From Castanea sativa (lineage: Eukaryota > Streptophyta > Magnoliopsida > Fagales > Fagaceae), in NCBI RefSeq assembly GCF_040712315.1, contig NC_134015.1, positions 46,828,464 through 46,892,463 of the forward strand: a stretch of DNA of 64,000 nucleotides, written 5' to 3'. The translations under genes were made by a program, and so were the position numbers. Under the pieces are notes generated by a model. The model had not been told where the DNA came from. It made no database searches and saw only the letters and a list, made by a program, of their open reading frames with translations. Of the stretch, positions 33,114-42,926 are shown one piece after another (within the stretch, counting starts at the first letter, position 1; each line of letters begins with the position of its first letter).

Positions 33114-34279
33114 TAGGAATGGCAACAGGTCGGGTTCGGGCTGGGTTTTTCCATACCCGGACTCGACCCGCAGGTCTGCCCCGAAAACCAAGACCCGACT
33201 CGTTTATTAAATGGATTTTTTTTTCTTAACTCCAAACCCGGCCCGTCAAGCAACCGCGGGCCATGCCACGACTTGGGCCTAAATCGTGGCCCAATCCCAA
33301 AAAAAAAAAAAAATCTTTGCCTAAAGCCTAAACTGTATTATCGTGGCCCAATAATTTAAAAAAAATGTTTGGCCAGAATCATTATTTTTGAAGATGTGTT
33401 TGCCAAATTCTTGTGTTTGCCAAGATTCAAGCCTTGATTTTTTTTTTTTTTAACTCTTTGATCGACAGAGAAAATAAAAGAATGAAATTGAAAAATAAAA
33501 AGACCCATCAGGAAAAAGCACAAATCCTAACACAAACACAAAAATCTCAAATTTATAATTTTCCCACTCAAAATCACAAACACACACAAATTCAGATTTA
33601 TTTTTTTCCCATTCAAAATCACAAACACACACAAAAATTTTAGATTTATGATTTTCCCTTTCAAAATCACAAACACAAACACAAATCCTAATACAAACAA
33701 CTCACATAATAGAGACGAAATGGTCCCAGGAAAAAAAAAAAAAAAAAAAGATGAAATGAACCCAGAAAAAAAAATTAAAAAAAAAAGACAGAAAACGAGG
33801 TGGTCCGGTGGCGAAACATGGAGGAAGTGAAGCGGCTGGAGGTGCAAGTGATGGTCGGTAGTGAAGGGCTTCAGGCTAATCAAGCCAGCGGTGATAGATG
33901 TTCCAACCGGCGGAGATAGATCGGAGGTTGGGAGTGAGTGAGAGGGAGTGACCGAGTGAAGAGTGGGAGAGGAGAAAGAGATAGGGAGGCGGCTGAGTCA
34001 GAGTGAGTGTGAAATGGGTATGGGATTAGGGGTTTTTTTTTTAAACTTATATATATATGGGGAGTATTTTAGTATTTTTAACTTATATATAAACCGGTCG
34101 GGTCCGGGCCCTGGTTCGGGTTGGTTTTTGCAAAAACTCGGCCAGAATCTAGACCCGCTTCGGGTTTTTTTTTTCAAAACCCATACCCAACTCTATAATT
34201 TTCGAGCCGGGTAAAATCTGACCCATTAGGGCTAGGCCGGGCTGGGTATTCGCGGGTTGGATATAAATTGCCATCCCTA
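33114..34279. mobile_element. hAT-type non-autonomous element in Copia RNase H, perfect 8-bp TSD
   Basis: Flanked by identical caaatgag at 33106-33113 and 34280-34287. Termini are TAGGAATGGCAACAGGTCGG and, inverted, TAGGGATGGCAATTTATATC. Both subterminal regions are rich in CGGGT / ACCCG repeats. The interior is A-rich with repeated caaacacacacaaa phrases and a poly-A run. No transposase is present. The ORFs at 33413-33883 are low-complexity translations. Confidence 0.85.
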
Positions 34280-34287
34280 CAAATGAG

Positions 34288-36121
34288 GCTTTCTAGGATG
34301 TGCCATGAATTGGCTTAGTCTATTCACAACAAAAGTTATGTCAGGCCTAGTTATTGTCAAGTATAGCAACCTCCCTATCAGCCTTCTATAGAAGCTTGGA
34401 TCTTGCAACTCCTTCCCCTCATACTTAATAAGCTTGAGATTCTGATCCATAGGCACTTTGGCTGGTTTTCACCCTAACATACCAGCATCACCCAACACCT
34501 CAAGTGTGTACTTTCTTTGACATAAATTGATACCATCAGTAGTCCTTGCAACTTCAAGGCCTAAGAAAAACTTCAAATCACCTAAATATTTTAGCTTGAA
34601 TTGTTGATCCAACAGAATCTTCAACTTATCAACTACTTGCTTGTTTTCACTAGCAATCAATATATCATCAACATAAACCAATAAGGAAATAAAAGAGGTA
34701 GAGTTCTTCTTAATGAAAAGTGAGTAGTCAGCCTTGGACTGTGTGAATCCGAGAAGAACTAGTGCAGTGGAAAACTTGGCAAACCATTGCCTTGAAGCTT
34801 GTTTTAGTCCATACAAGGACTTAGTAAGCTTGCATACCAGCTCCCCCTTGCTGGGGAAGCCTAGTGGGAGATCCATATAGACTTCTTCCTTCAATTCACC
34901 ATGAAGGAAGGCATTGTTCACATCAAGTTGACAGAGATACCAGCCTTGCACAACAGCCACTACAAGAAAACATTTGATAGTAACAAGCTTGGTAACAGGT
35001 GAGAAAGTTTCAACATAATCAAGGCCACCTTTCTGAGTGAAGCCTTTAGCCACCAACTTGGCCTTAAATCTTTCAACAGTACCATCAGATTTATACTTTA
35101 CCCTATACACCCACTTACAACCAATTGTCTTTTTATGAGGTGGAAGTGCAGTGAGGGTCCAAGTGTGATTTGCATCAAGGGCAGAAATCTCAGCTGCCAT
35201 AGCCTCTCTCCACTTGGGATCCTTAATGGAGGAAAGGGCATTACAGAAATGCAAGTGTCTAGGAGACAATTTATGGGAAGACAAATAAGAGGATAAAGGG
35301 TAAGCCGTACTAGATGGAACTTGAGACACCTGATTGCACTTATAAGCTTGCAAATAAGAAGGTTTGTGAGAAATCCTAGTGGATTTTCTAATAAGTGGAT
35401 GGGAAGAAGGAGCAGGAGGTGCAGTATGTACAAAAGGGGAAGAATGACCAAGGGAAACATTGGACTGATCAAGGTGTACATTAGATTGACCAGGGGGAAC
35501 ATTGGACTGATCAGAAACATTAGAATAACCCAAAGGAATAAGTAAGGAACCAATAAGAATGGAAGAAGGGGAAGAAGTGTCTGAACAAGTGTGAGAATTA
35601 GGAACATGCTCAACAATAGGAGTGGAGGCTGCAAGTGGAACAGAAACAGAAATTGGACAAGAGGGAGAGTCAAAAACAGGAGCAGATGAAGGAAAAGACA
35701 AAGAATGTGAACCAGAAAAGGAATGAGAAGAGTCTAAAAAAGGGAAGATAGACTCATGAAAGACAACATCTCTAGGGACAATGATCTTCCTAGTATGCAG
35801 GTTAAGGACCTTGTAACCTTTCATATTATAAGGGTAGCCTAAAAAGACACATGGGGAAGCTCTAGAATCAAACTTCAACCTGTGAATAGAAGGAGTGGAA
35901 ACAAAACACAGGCAACCAAATACTCTAAGATGAGTAAAGGAAGGTTGTTTATGAAATAAAATCTCAAATGGAGATTTATGACTCAACAAAGGCATAGGCA
36001 ACCTATTTAGCAAATAAGTAGCTGTCAAAATACAATCACCCCAATATGCTGAGGGAAAATTGGATTGAATATTAAGAGATCTAGCAACATTCAAAAGATG
36101 TTGGTGCTTTCTCTCAACCAC
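34288..36121 (-). pseudogene. Copia pol: integrase C-terminus, reverse transcriptase, start of RNase H
   Basis: An open stretch of 550 codons (36121-34469) begins inside integrase (MVERKHQHLLNVARSLNIQS, FLGYPYNMKGYKV) and has a Ser/Pro-rich linker. It then holds the RT: WREAMAAEISALDANHTW, CKWVYRVKYKSDG, QLDVNNAFLHGELKEEVYM, LYGLKQASRQW and the catalytic YVDD (near 34667-34678). It ends at a TAG where a Trp-like codon is expected ([17 protein letters not shown]); RNase H reading ([12 protein letters not shown]) continues to 34288, where the hAT element enters. The RT itself appears intact. Confidence 0.9.
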
Positions 36122-37014
36122 AAAGTTTTGCTAAGGTGTATAAGCACAACTCCTTTGATGCACAATGCCATGATCACTATAAAAGTTTGACAGAGAGAAT
36201 TCAGGGGAATTATCTGATCTTATTGCCTTAATACCAGCGTTAAACTGAGTCAAAATCATGTTATAAAAGGAAATTAAAAGCTGTTTAACATCAAACTTAG
36301 CTTTCATGAGATATACCTAAGTAGACCTAGTGGCATCATTAACAATGGTAAGAAAGAATCTAAAACCATCATAAGTACAAACAGAGTAGGACCCCAAACA
36401 TCCACATGAATCAAAGCAAATGGCTTAGTACTCATATTATTTTTTTGAAGGAAATGGCGGCCTCTTCTGCTTAGCCAAAGGACAGATGGTGCAAATGTCA
36501 TTACATTTGAAAGAAAAAGAAGGCAAAAGAGCTTGCAAAGATGAAAAATTATTAAAAGAAGGATGTCCTAATCTAAAATGCCACAAAATGGAAATATCTT
36601 TATTAGAAACAAATGCTGAAAAAGTTGATTTGGGAAGCTTGTTGGTGGAGATGTAATCTGACAGAGAAGGTGGAGTCCTAGAAGTAGTGTTCTGTAGCAA
36701 ATACAGACCCTGTTGGACTTCACCTACTCCAATTGTCCTCCAACAAGAAAGGTCTTGAATGAAGCAAAATTGAGACAAAAACACAAGACAAAAACACAAG
36801 CTTTGAGTGAGTTGATTGAAAGACACAAGATTAAAAGAAAAAGAAAGGACACAAAGAACATGTTCAAGGGTAAGTGAATTGGATAGTTTGACAGTACCAA
36901 TGTGAGTGACATGAGAAAATTCACCATTAGGTAATTCAACAACACAATGGGAAACAACAATATAAGATTAAAAAAGTGAAAGAGAACAAGCAATATGATC
37001 ACTTGCACGTGTCA
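36122..37014 (-). pseudogene. Copia pre-integrase zinc domain and integrase core, frameshifted
   Basis: Three overlapping frames carry the parts in order: remnants after the protease (37008-36724), the GAG-pre-integrase region with LWHFRLGHPSFNNFSSL and CTICPLAKQKRPPFPSK (36826-36437), and an integrase core start (HVDVWGP, 36501-36304). At least two frame changes and several stops are needed to join them, so no active integrase is encoded. Confidence 0.8.
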
Positions 37015-38186
37015 AGAACCCAAGTACTACCACCAAAAGCAGATCTATTCACAAGCTCAGCAGAGAAAATGGAATGCTTAAGAGTACTTGCCAAAGGAGT
37101 TGATTGAGAAGTAGAAGCTTGGTTGGAAGAAACACAGTTAGCCATAGCAACTGGACCATTCTGAGAATCAGATCCTCTAATCAGGGAAAGCAGTTTCTGA
37201 CATTGCTCCATTGTGAATGGAAAATGTTGTGGAGCTGTTGTTGCAATAGAATCTTGAACAGAATTAAGAGAGGAGGCCTGATTTTCCCTTGCTTTGGTTT
37301 TATATTCAGGAGGATATCCATAGATTTTGTAACATTTCTCCATGGTATGGCCAAGCAATCCACAATGGCTACAAGTAGGCCTCTCCTTTCCTCTCTTGAA
37401 AGTCTTGGAATTAGAACTAAGATTCATTGTTTTGGCTACAAGGGCTGTGGATTCAACAAAAGGACCATTGTTGCTATGTCCAACTGACCTCTGCCTTTCA
37501 TCTTGAATCAACAATGAATACACCTTATCAAAAGAAGGCATAGGGTCCATCAATAGAATTTGGCCTTGAATGTAAGAGAATGAATCATTAAAAACCATTA
37601 GAAGCTGCATAATTGCTTCTTTGTGATGAAGATTGGAAATCTTTTCATTCACATGATACACACACTTCTCATAAGAGCAAAGAGGAAGTGGTTCATAGTT
37701 TTGTATCTCATCCCACAAGATTGAAAGATTAATAAAATAATCACTCACATTGAGTTCTCCTTGAGAAATGCTAGAAAGATCTTTCTATAATTGGTAAACC
37801 CTAGGTCCATTGCCTTGAGAGAACATGTTTTAAAGCTTCTTCCAAACTTCCTTGGTAGTTCTTTGATACACCATACTAGTTGCAATTTTAGGGGAAACAA
37901 AATTAATAATCCAAGAAACCACAATTTCATTGCATCGTGACCAGCTTTGAACAAGAAGAGGAACTTTTTCCATGGCAGAAGTTAGAGAAGCAGAGCCATC
38001 AATCAACCAAAACTTTTTTTTGATCCTAAGAGCTCTCTCCATAGATCGTGCCCATGTAGGATAGTTTTCTCCTCCAATTAGTGGTTGAGATACAAGAATC
38101 GTACTAGGACTCTCGGTGTGGTGAAGGAAAAAGGGATGTGATTCATCAATGGTAATGCTTGAAGATGCTTGATCAGAAGACGCCAT
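36999..38186 (-). pseudogene. Copia gag with zinc knuckle, and protease active site broken by a 2-base deletion
   Basis: Starts MASSDQASSSITIDESHPFF and PLIGGENYPTWARSMERALR, typical of RE1/Ale-type gag. In-frame stops follow at 37831-37833 (KL*N) and near 37780. The frame is then open from 37748 (MSDYFINLSILWDEIQ) through the knuckle CSHCGLLGHTMEKC (near 37340-37382) to WVLDT at about 37015. There the protease motif expected to read D-T-G-A-S-D-H reads GACACG then TGCAAGTGATCAT: two bases are missing, so the frame breaks inside the catalytic motif. Confidence 0.88.
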
Positions 38187-38278
38187 TAATGAAGCTTCAA
38201 AAGGAAAAACCTAGCTTTTGAATAAGAAGCTAAAATGAAGAGATTAAGCGGAAGCAAGAAATTATTGCTCTGATAACA

Positions 38279-38649
38279 TATCAAAAAACAGAGGAAAGCT
38301 TTAGAGAATTGAAACTCTATTTCATTAAAAAAAAATGAATTGAGTGAATTGATACAATCAGGTATGTGTATATATATACACCTAAAGCTAAAGCTGTAAC
38401 TAACTTTCCCTCCACGAGTAACTAACTATCAAGTTAATCAGAATTAACAAACTTGATACACGTGCCTGTCACATGCTAAGTTAAATACATATATAGAACT
38501 ATACTACATGCCATTTGTATCTGTTATGTAATATGGCTATTGTCGTTTACTGTCCAAATTGATTCTTTGGAGCTTTTCTTCTTGTCTGCGCTCTTGATTC
38601 TGCTCTTAGCTCTGACCTTGTCTCCATTACTTCCTTTAACATCTTGACA
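38279..38649 (-). repeat. RE1-like Copia 5' LTR
   Basis: Partner of 32140-32535. It starts TGTCAAGATGTTAAAGG on the minus strand and abuts gtaac. The primer-binding site TTATCAGAGC follows its 3' end after two bases. Confidence 0.93.
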
Positions 38650-38654
38650 GTAAC

Positions 38655-39788
38655 TTACATTGTGCAAGGAAAATTTTATGGTTATAAGTTTTTCACTCAT
38701 ACATGTTTTACAACAAATCACGATTGTAATTAGTATTTTCTACGGGTCTGTTCGGGTCGGGTTTGTGCCCAACCAGCAACCGACACAATTAAATTGGGTG
38801 GAGAAGTTCCAAACCCGCCACTAATTGTGAATAGCTATGGGTCGAGTTGAATCAGGCTCGAGTGGATGGCGGTCAGCTTTGATTTCAACCAAAATACAAA
38901 GATCAAACACTAAAGTTTGATTCCTGATGAACAAAATCAACAGATCTACAAACCCAAATAGCAAATCTATAAATCCAAAGAGCAGATCCACAAATCCAAA
39001 GAACAAAAACAACAATAAACAGCAATTCCACATATAAACAAACTTGAGAGACGACATGGATAGATCCAACTTGAGAGATGGAAGCGATGGAGGCGGAGAT
39101 GAGCTAGCAAAGTAGCGGTTGAAGAGTTGAGAGATCGATGACGAAGTGTAGAGATCAACAAAGAGCAGAGATAGGCATAGAGCAAAGAGATTGTGAGAGT
39201 AGAAGAACTAAGAGTTTGTGTTATAAAAAACAACCTTTAACCTATTTATATCACGGTTAAGTCAGATGGCTCGGGTTTTGGGGATGAGACCCACCGGAAT
39301 CAATTTTGGAAAGCAAGGACCCACAGTAGGAGTAGTCAGATCGGGCAGTGGATGGTTCGAGTTCGATCAATTTGTCTGGGTGGGTCAATTTTGCGGATTG
39401 CTTGGATAGTCCTATTTGTAATAGTAATGACTAATAAATTTATGTCTAAATGTATTTTACTCAATCTACCTAAAATGCGTAATATTGTCATTTTTAGTCT
39501 CCCCATGCTCATTTTCACTAGAGATACATAGTGTAGGTGTGATGCCCCAAATTCTTTTTTAGAGATGTTTTCACCGCTTTTGATGATTGCTCTTTATCAT
39601 CAAATCAAGACAACAATTGGTTTTTTAGTGTAGGAAGGGATCGAACCCTAAATCTCTTATTGATAAGAAATTTATAAAAAATTAGAAGAAAGAGCCTTAA
39701 TTGTGACTAAATTAGTCGATGTGGTTTATATTACATATGTAACAAGAGTCAAATTATTTTTTCTCCAAATTTAGTTAGCCTTGCCTTA

Positions 39789-39828
<40 letters not shown>

Positions 39829-40314
39829 TTGGCAATGCTCAATTAGTTTTGGCAAAAAATGGTATCTACATTTTTTGGTAGTTGGTACTAGGGAAAACAA
39901 AAGTCTGAAAATATTTTGTAGTGGACAATGAAAAACAAGCCCAATAAAGGAGAAAACGTTTTTTGGAACATTATATACTATACTAACCACCAAACATAAA
40001 CTAGACACCACCAAAAAAAAAAAAGAAAAAAAAAAACCCACAACTTCTTTCTCTTTGACTCATCTCTCTCTTCACAAACAAATTGTAAACTGACCAGTAA
40101 TCGACATTTGACTTTTTCCTAAATGACCTTTTTTGCTCAAACCAGTCATTGCCCCACTAGTTTTCACATTGATCCAAATTTGTGATCTATTTTCCTATCT
40201 AAAGCTCCCAAATAACCTAGAAGTAGAAAATTTTTCTTAGTTAGGATCTGTATCATGAGTGAAAGATTTTGTATATATAATAATTGAAAATCACAAGAAA
40301 TAGTAACGATGGTT
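38655..40314. other. Intergenic sequence with hAT-like and SINE remnants
   Basis: From about 38740 to 39420 both ends carry gggtcgggt / gggtgggtc phrases like the subterminal zones of the hAT element at 33114-34279, but no inverted termini or target duplication could be fixed. A SINE-like segment lies at 39540-39720 and an (ATT)n microsatellite at 39788-39828. No gene is seen. Confidence 0.5.
39540..39720 (-). mobile_element. Degenerate tRNA-derived SINE
   Basis: The minus strand carries AATAAGAGATTTAGGGTTCG with a B-box-like GGTTCGATCCC and a tail (CCAATTGTTGTCTTGAT) that aligns with the SINE at 41012-41171. The A-box region and ends are eroded. Confidence 0.55.
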
Positions 40315-40800
40315 GTAAGGACATCAGGTATAAGCCCAGGCTCTCAACCTCCGCATGCTTAAGAGTATAGGGCTCAATATAAGGTCGGGGCCTATATCAA
40401 TTCAAGAGGCTAGTCCCTGGTCAGGGTCTAACACTTGGTTGGGGCCTGTATGGGATATTAACAGTAGTGCCTTGGGGGAAATTGTCTTCCAAGCATCATT
40501 TGGTGACGGGTGCATATTTCAAAAGAGTCACGTCTATCGCGAGAAGTGGGTCCCTTCTGGTCAGGAATATATCCCAGAAGGGCCCACCAACATGAAAAGC
40601 GACCCCATCATCATGACAAGTCCACTAAGGAAAGTCTATAAATAGGGGCCAAGGGTGTGAGAAAAGGGGTTTGAAAAGTTGGGGTAAGAGAGATACATGA
40701 GAGAAAAAGAGTGAGAAACAACTAAAACGGAGAAGCTCAATTCCAAGCTTGAGTCTCCTTGGGAAGCCTACACAAGAAAGTAGAATACAGATAAATCTTA
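40315..40800 (+). repeat. Candidate solo LTR (TAT-like)
   Basis: Starts TGTAAGGACATCAGGTA. It contains tctataaataggggccaag near 40638, then a GA-rich leader, in the same arrangement as the LTRs at 12930 and 18107. No second copy is in the window and the 3' end and target duplication are not resolved. Confidence 0.5.
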
Positions 40801-40804
40801 CTTC

Positions 40805-41360
40805 TTAGTTTTTTTTAATTAAAATGCTATGATATATGTTGGTATGATCTGGGCATTTATCAAAGTTCAAAGATTTATAATAAACTAATTAGTTGTACCA
40901 TTACTCTCAGTTGTCATTTCCCACATTTAAAGCTCTTTAACAATTGGTTATCAAAAATTTTTTAACAATTCTAAAACATTTTAGTACCGTGTAATTTTCC
41001 AAACACCCGAGTTTTTTTTTTTTTTAAAGAGTTTCAACTTATGGCATCCGCTCCTGATGATAGCTCATCAGACCAAGACACCAATTAGTTTTTGGTGCAG
41101 GTGGGGATTGAATCCCAGATCTCTTATTCAACCATGGAAAACTTTACCAGTTGAGCTCACTAAACCCACCCAAACACTTGAGTCGTTAAATCTCATTTCA
41201 GTTAAATAATTTTATTGCAAAAAATTATACAACTAAAACTCTACAGTTAAATCTTTACTTCTTAGTTCTTACAACATTACCAAACGGCTTCCATATAATG
41301 ATAAATCTCCATGTGCTTTTTAATGCTTTTAAAACCTTGAATGGTTATGAATAGGATTTA
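40805..41360. repeat. Right copy of duplicated upstream block, first segment
   Basis: Matches 1615-2040: ttttttttaattaaaatgct, atttatcaaagttcaaagat, acaactaaaactctac and ccatgtgctttttaatg are shared. It differs by the SINE at 41012-41171. No polygalacturonase exon is found next to it. Confidence 0.8.
41012..41171 (-). mobile_element. tRNA-derived SINE, with empty site in the other copy
   Basis: The minus strand reads an A-box-like TGAGCTCAACTGGTAAAG, a B-box-like GGGATTCAATCCC and a 3' poly-A tail. It is flanked by aaacacccgag (41001-41011) and aaacacttgag (41172-41182), an 11-bp duplication with two mismatches. The left block copy has a single aaacactcagag near 1868, the empty site. Confidence 0.85.
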
Positions 41361-41989
41361 AGTGGTTCATTATTCGTTTTTGAACTATATGTAAGACTTC
41401 TACATTGATAAGAAAATTTAAGATACTCGTGTGCAACTTGACTCTATTCCGTCGTATATACATTGTCTACAATTATTTATTAGATTGTATAGGTAGCTCA
41501 CTCTTTCATTCATAACCTTTATATTAAGGTTCAATCGAGAAGCCAAGGCCCTTTTAATTGAATTAGCATCTCCCCATGCACAAAGTACTTGAAGGTTTAG
41601 AGAAGAAAGGGTTTGAGTTGCAGGGTTAACAGCACATTGTAATTATCTCTAAAAAAAGGTTCAATCAAGAGTTTGTAGCTTGGGTGGGCTCCGTCCAATA
41701 TGAAGATAGAGGCTTCAAGAATTTATTAAATGACTTTGATTACGATTGGCTTTTTTCTATAAGAAACTATAGTTATTCTTGTTTTATTTCGGATGATGTA
41801 ACATTTGGAGTTTTATTTAATTTTTAGTTAAAGATATTTATGGATTGTAAGTGTTACGAAATAAAGGAAATATCAATAAAAAGAGAAAGAACTATGGGAA
41901 TGAGAAAATATAAATATGATCATATATCTCTCTAATTTCTTATCATTTCTTTTGCATTTTACAAGGATCATATACATCATATACAAATC
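41361..41989. other. Intergenic sequence before the second TAT element
   Basis: AT-rich with no gene. The exact left end of the TAT element is uncertain because its 3' LTR is truncated or diverged here. Confidence 0.4.
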
Positions 41990-42454
41990 TAAAGTGCCAG
42001 CGTTGGGGTAAATTATGCGTACTTTAATTTGTGAAGGTTTCGGGATTTTTATAGTAGTGTAGAGTCGACCTTGATTTCTTGGTGGAGAGAGTATTTCCTC
42101 GTAGGGAAGATCCTCATTAATGCTCGTATTTTGAGGGATCCTTTCCTTGTATGGATTCCTGTGATTATGGTTGAATGTAGAGTGCAAGACATTTCCATAT
42201 TAAGTTCCTTAGAGAATACTTAGGCCACGTAGGCGCCACGTGGCTTTGGCAACCATCTATGTTGAGTCCGTCCACCTTTGACGAGTTCGTCTTCTTTAAA
42301 GCATTCGTCTGCTTTTTTGTCTGCCATTCAAGACATGACTCCATCTATCATTTCTTTGACTGTTAGATTGTCTAGACCGTTTACTTTGGTAACACCATCT
42401 CTTGTCATTAACTTTGTGAAGGGGATCTGTATACCGTGTGATTCATCCCTATCA
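41990..42454 (-). repeat. TAT element 3' LTR, 3' end truncated
   Basis: Matches the 5' LTR from TGATAGGGATGAATCAC to about TTTACCCCAACG, then loses similarity for the last 150 bp or so. Shared marks are gccacgtaggcgccacgtgg and ggatcctttccttgtatgg. The ORFs here are LTR translations. Confidence 0.85.
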
Positions 42455-42926
42455 ACTGCCCCTTACTCCATGGGTCCGTCGCCCAGTATCCCAGATGGAC
42501 ACTTAGGGTGACGGTTTTAATCGGATCTAGGGAGTCGCGTTTTTATTTGACATGGTGGTTGAGGGTCATAAATGCCAAGGGACATGTGGCGAAGTTTTAG
42601 TGGCTGGTTACTCGGATCAAAGCGTCGCTTCGTCTTCTGCACCGTTTTGCCAATATATATGTTGCCCCCCCCCCCCCTTTCATTTCTACCTTTTGCAACA
42701 ATTTCCTTGTGTCAGAGCGCCAACGTCATCTGCAAGAATTTGCCAGTCCGTCTCTTTAGCGCATTTGTTCATTGCATCAATTCTGTCGATTTTCCGTGTC
42801 GTTAACCTGGAAGTGCTCTCCTTCCTGTACTCAGTTCTTATTATTATTTTTTAAGTGTTATACGCCCTTTGAGTATATAGACTTGTAGAGTCTTAGGAGT
42901 TTATCCGTCACTTGTACATGTAATAG

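Larger units (their letters stand above)
32140..38649 (-). mobile_element. RE1-like Copia LTR retrotransposon, full length, TSD gtaac
   Basis: Minus-strand element with 5' LTR 38279-38649 and 3' LTR 32140-32535. It is flanked by identical gtaac at 32135-32139 and 38650-38654. The primer-binding site (TTATCAGAGC on the minus strand, 38267-38276) and polypurine tract (32536-32547, CTTGAGAGGGGG) are in place. LTRs start TGTCAAGATG and end TGATA instead of the canonical CA. A hAT element (33114-34279) splits the RNase H region. Gag, protease and integrase carry lesions, so the element is not autonomous. Confidence 0.93.

Noticed and set aside
33413..33883. Lys/Asn-rich and Phe-rich ORFs on both strands
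   Set aside because: Low-complexity A-rich interior of the hAT element at 33114-34279.
35098..35673. 191-codon Leu/Pro-rich ORF
   Set aside because: Alternate frame of the Ser/Pro-rich linker within the Copia pol ORF.
42278..42854. Ser-rich plus-strand ORFs
   Set aside because: They overlap the TAT 3' LTR and its edge; the same peptide appears from the 5' LTR at 51889-52083.
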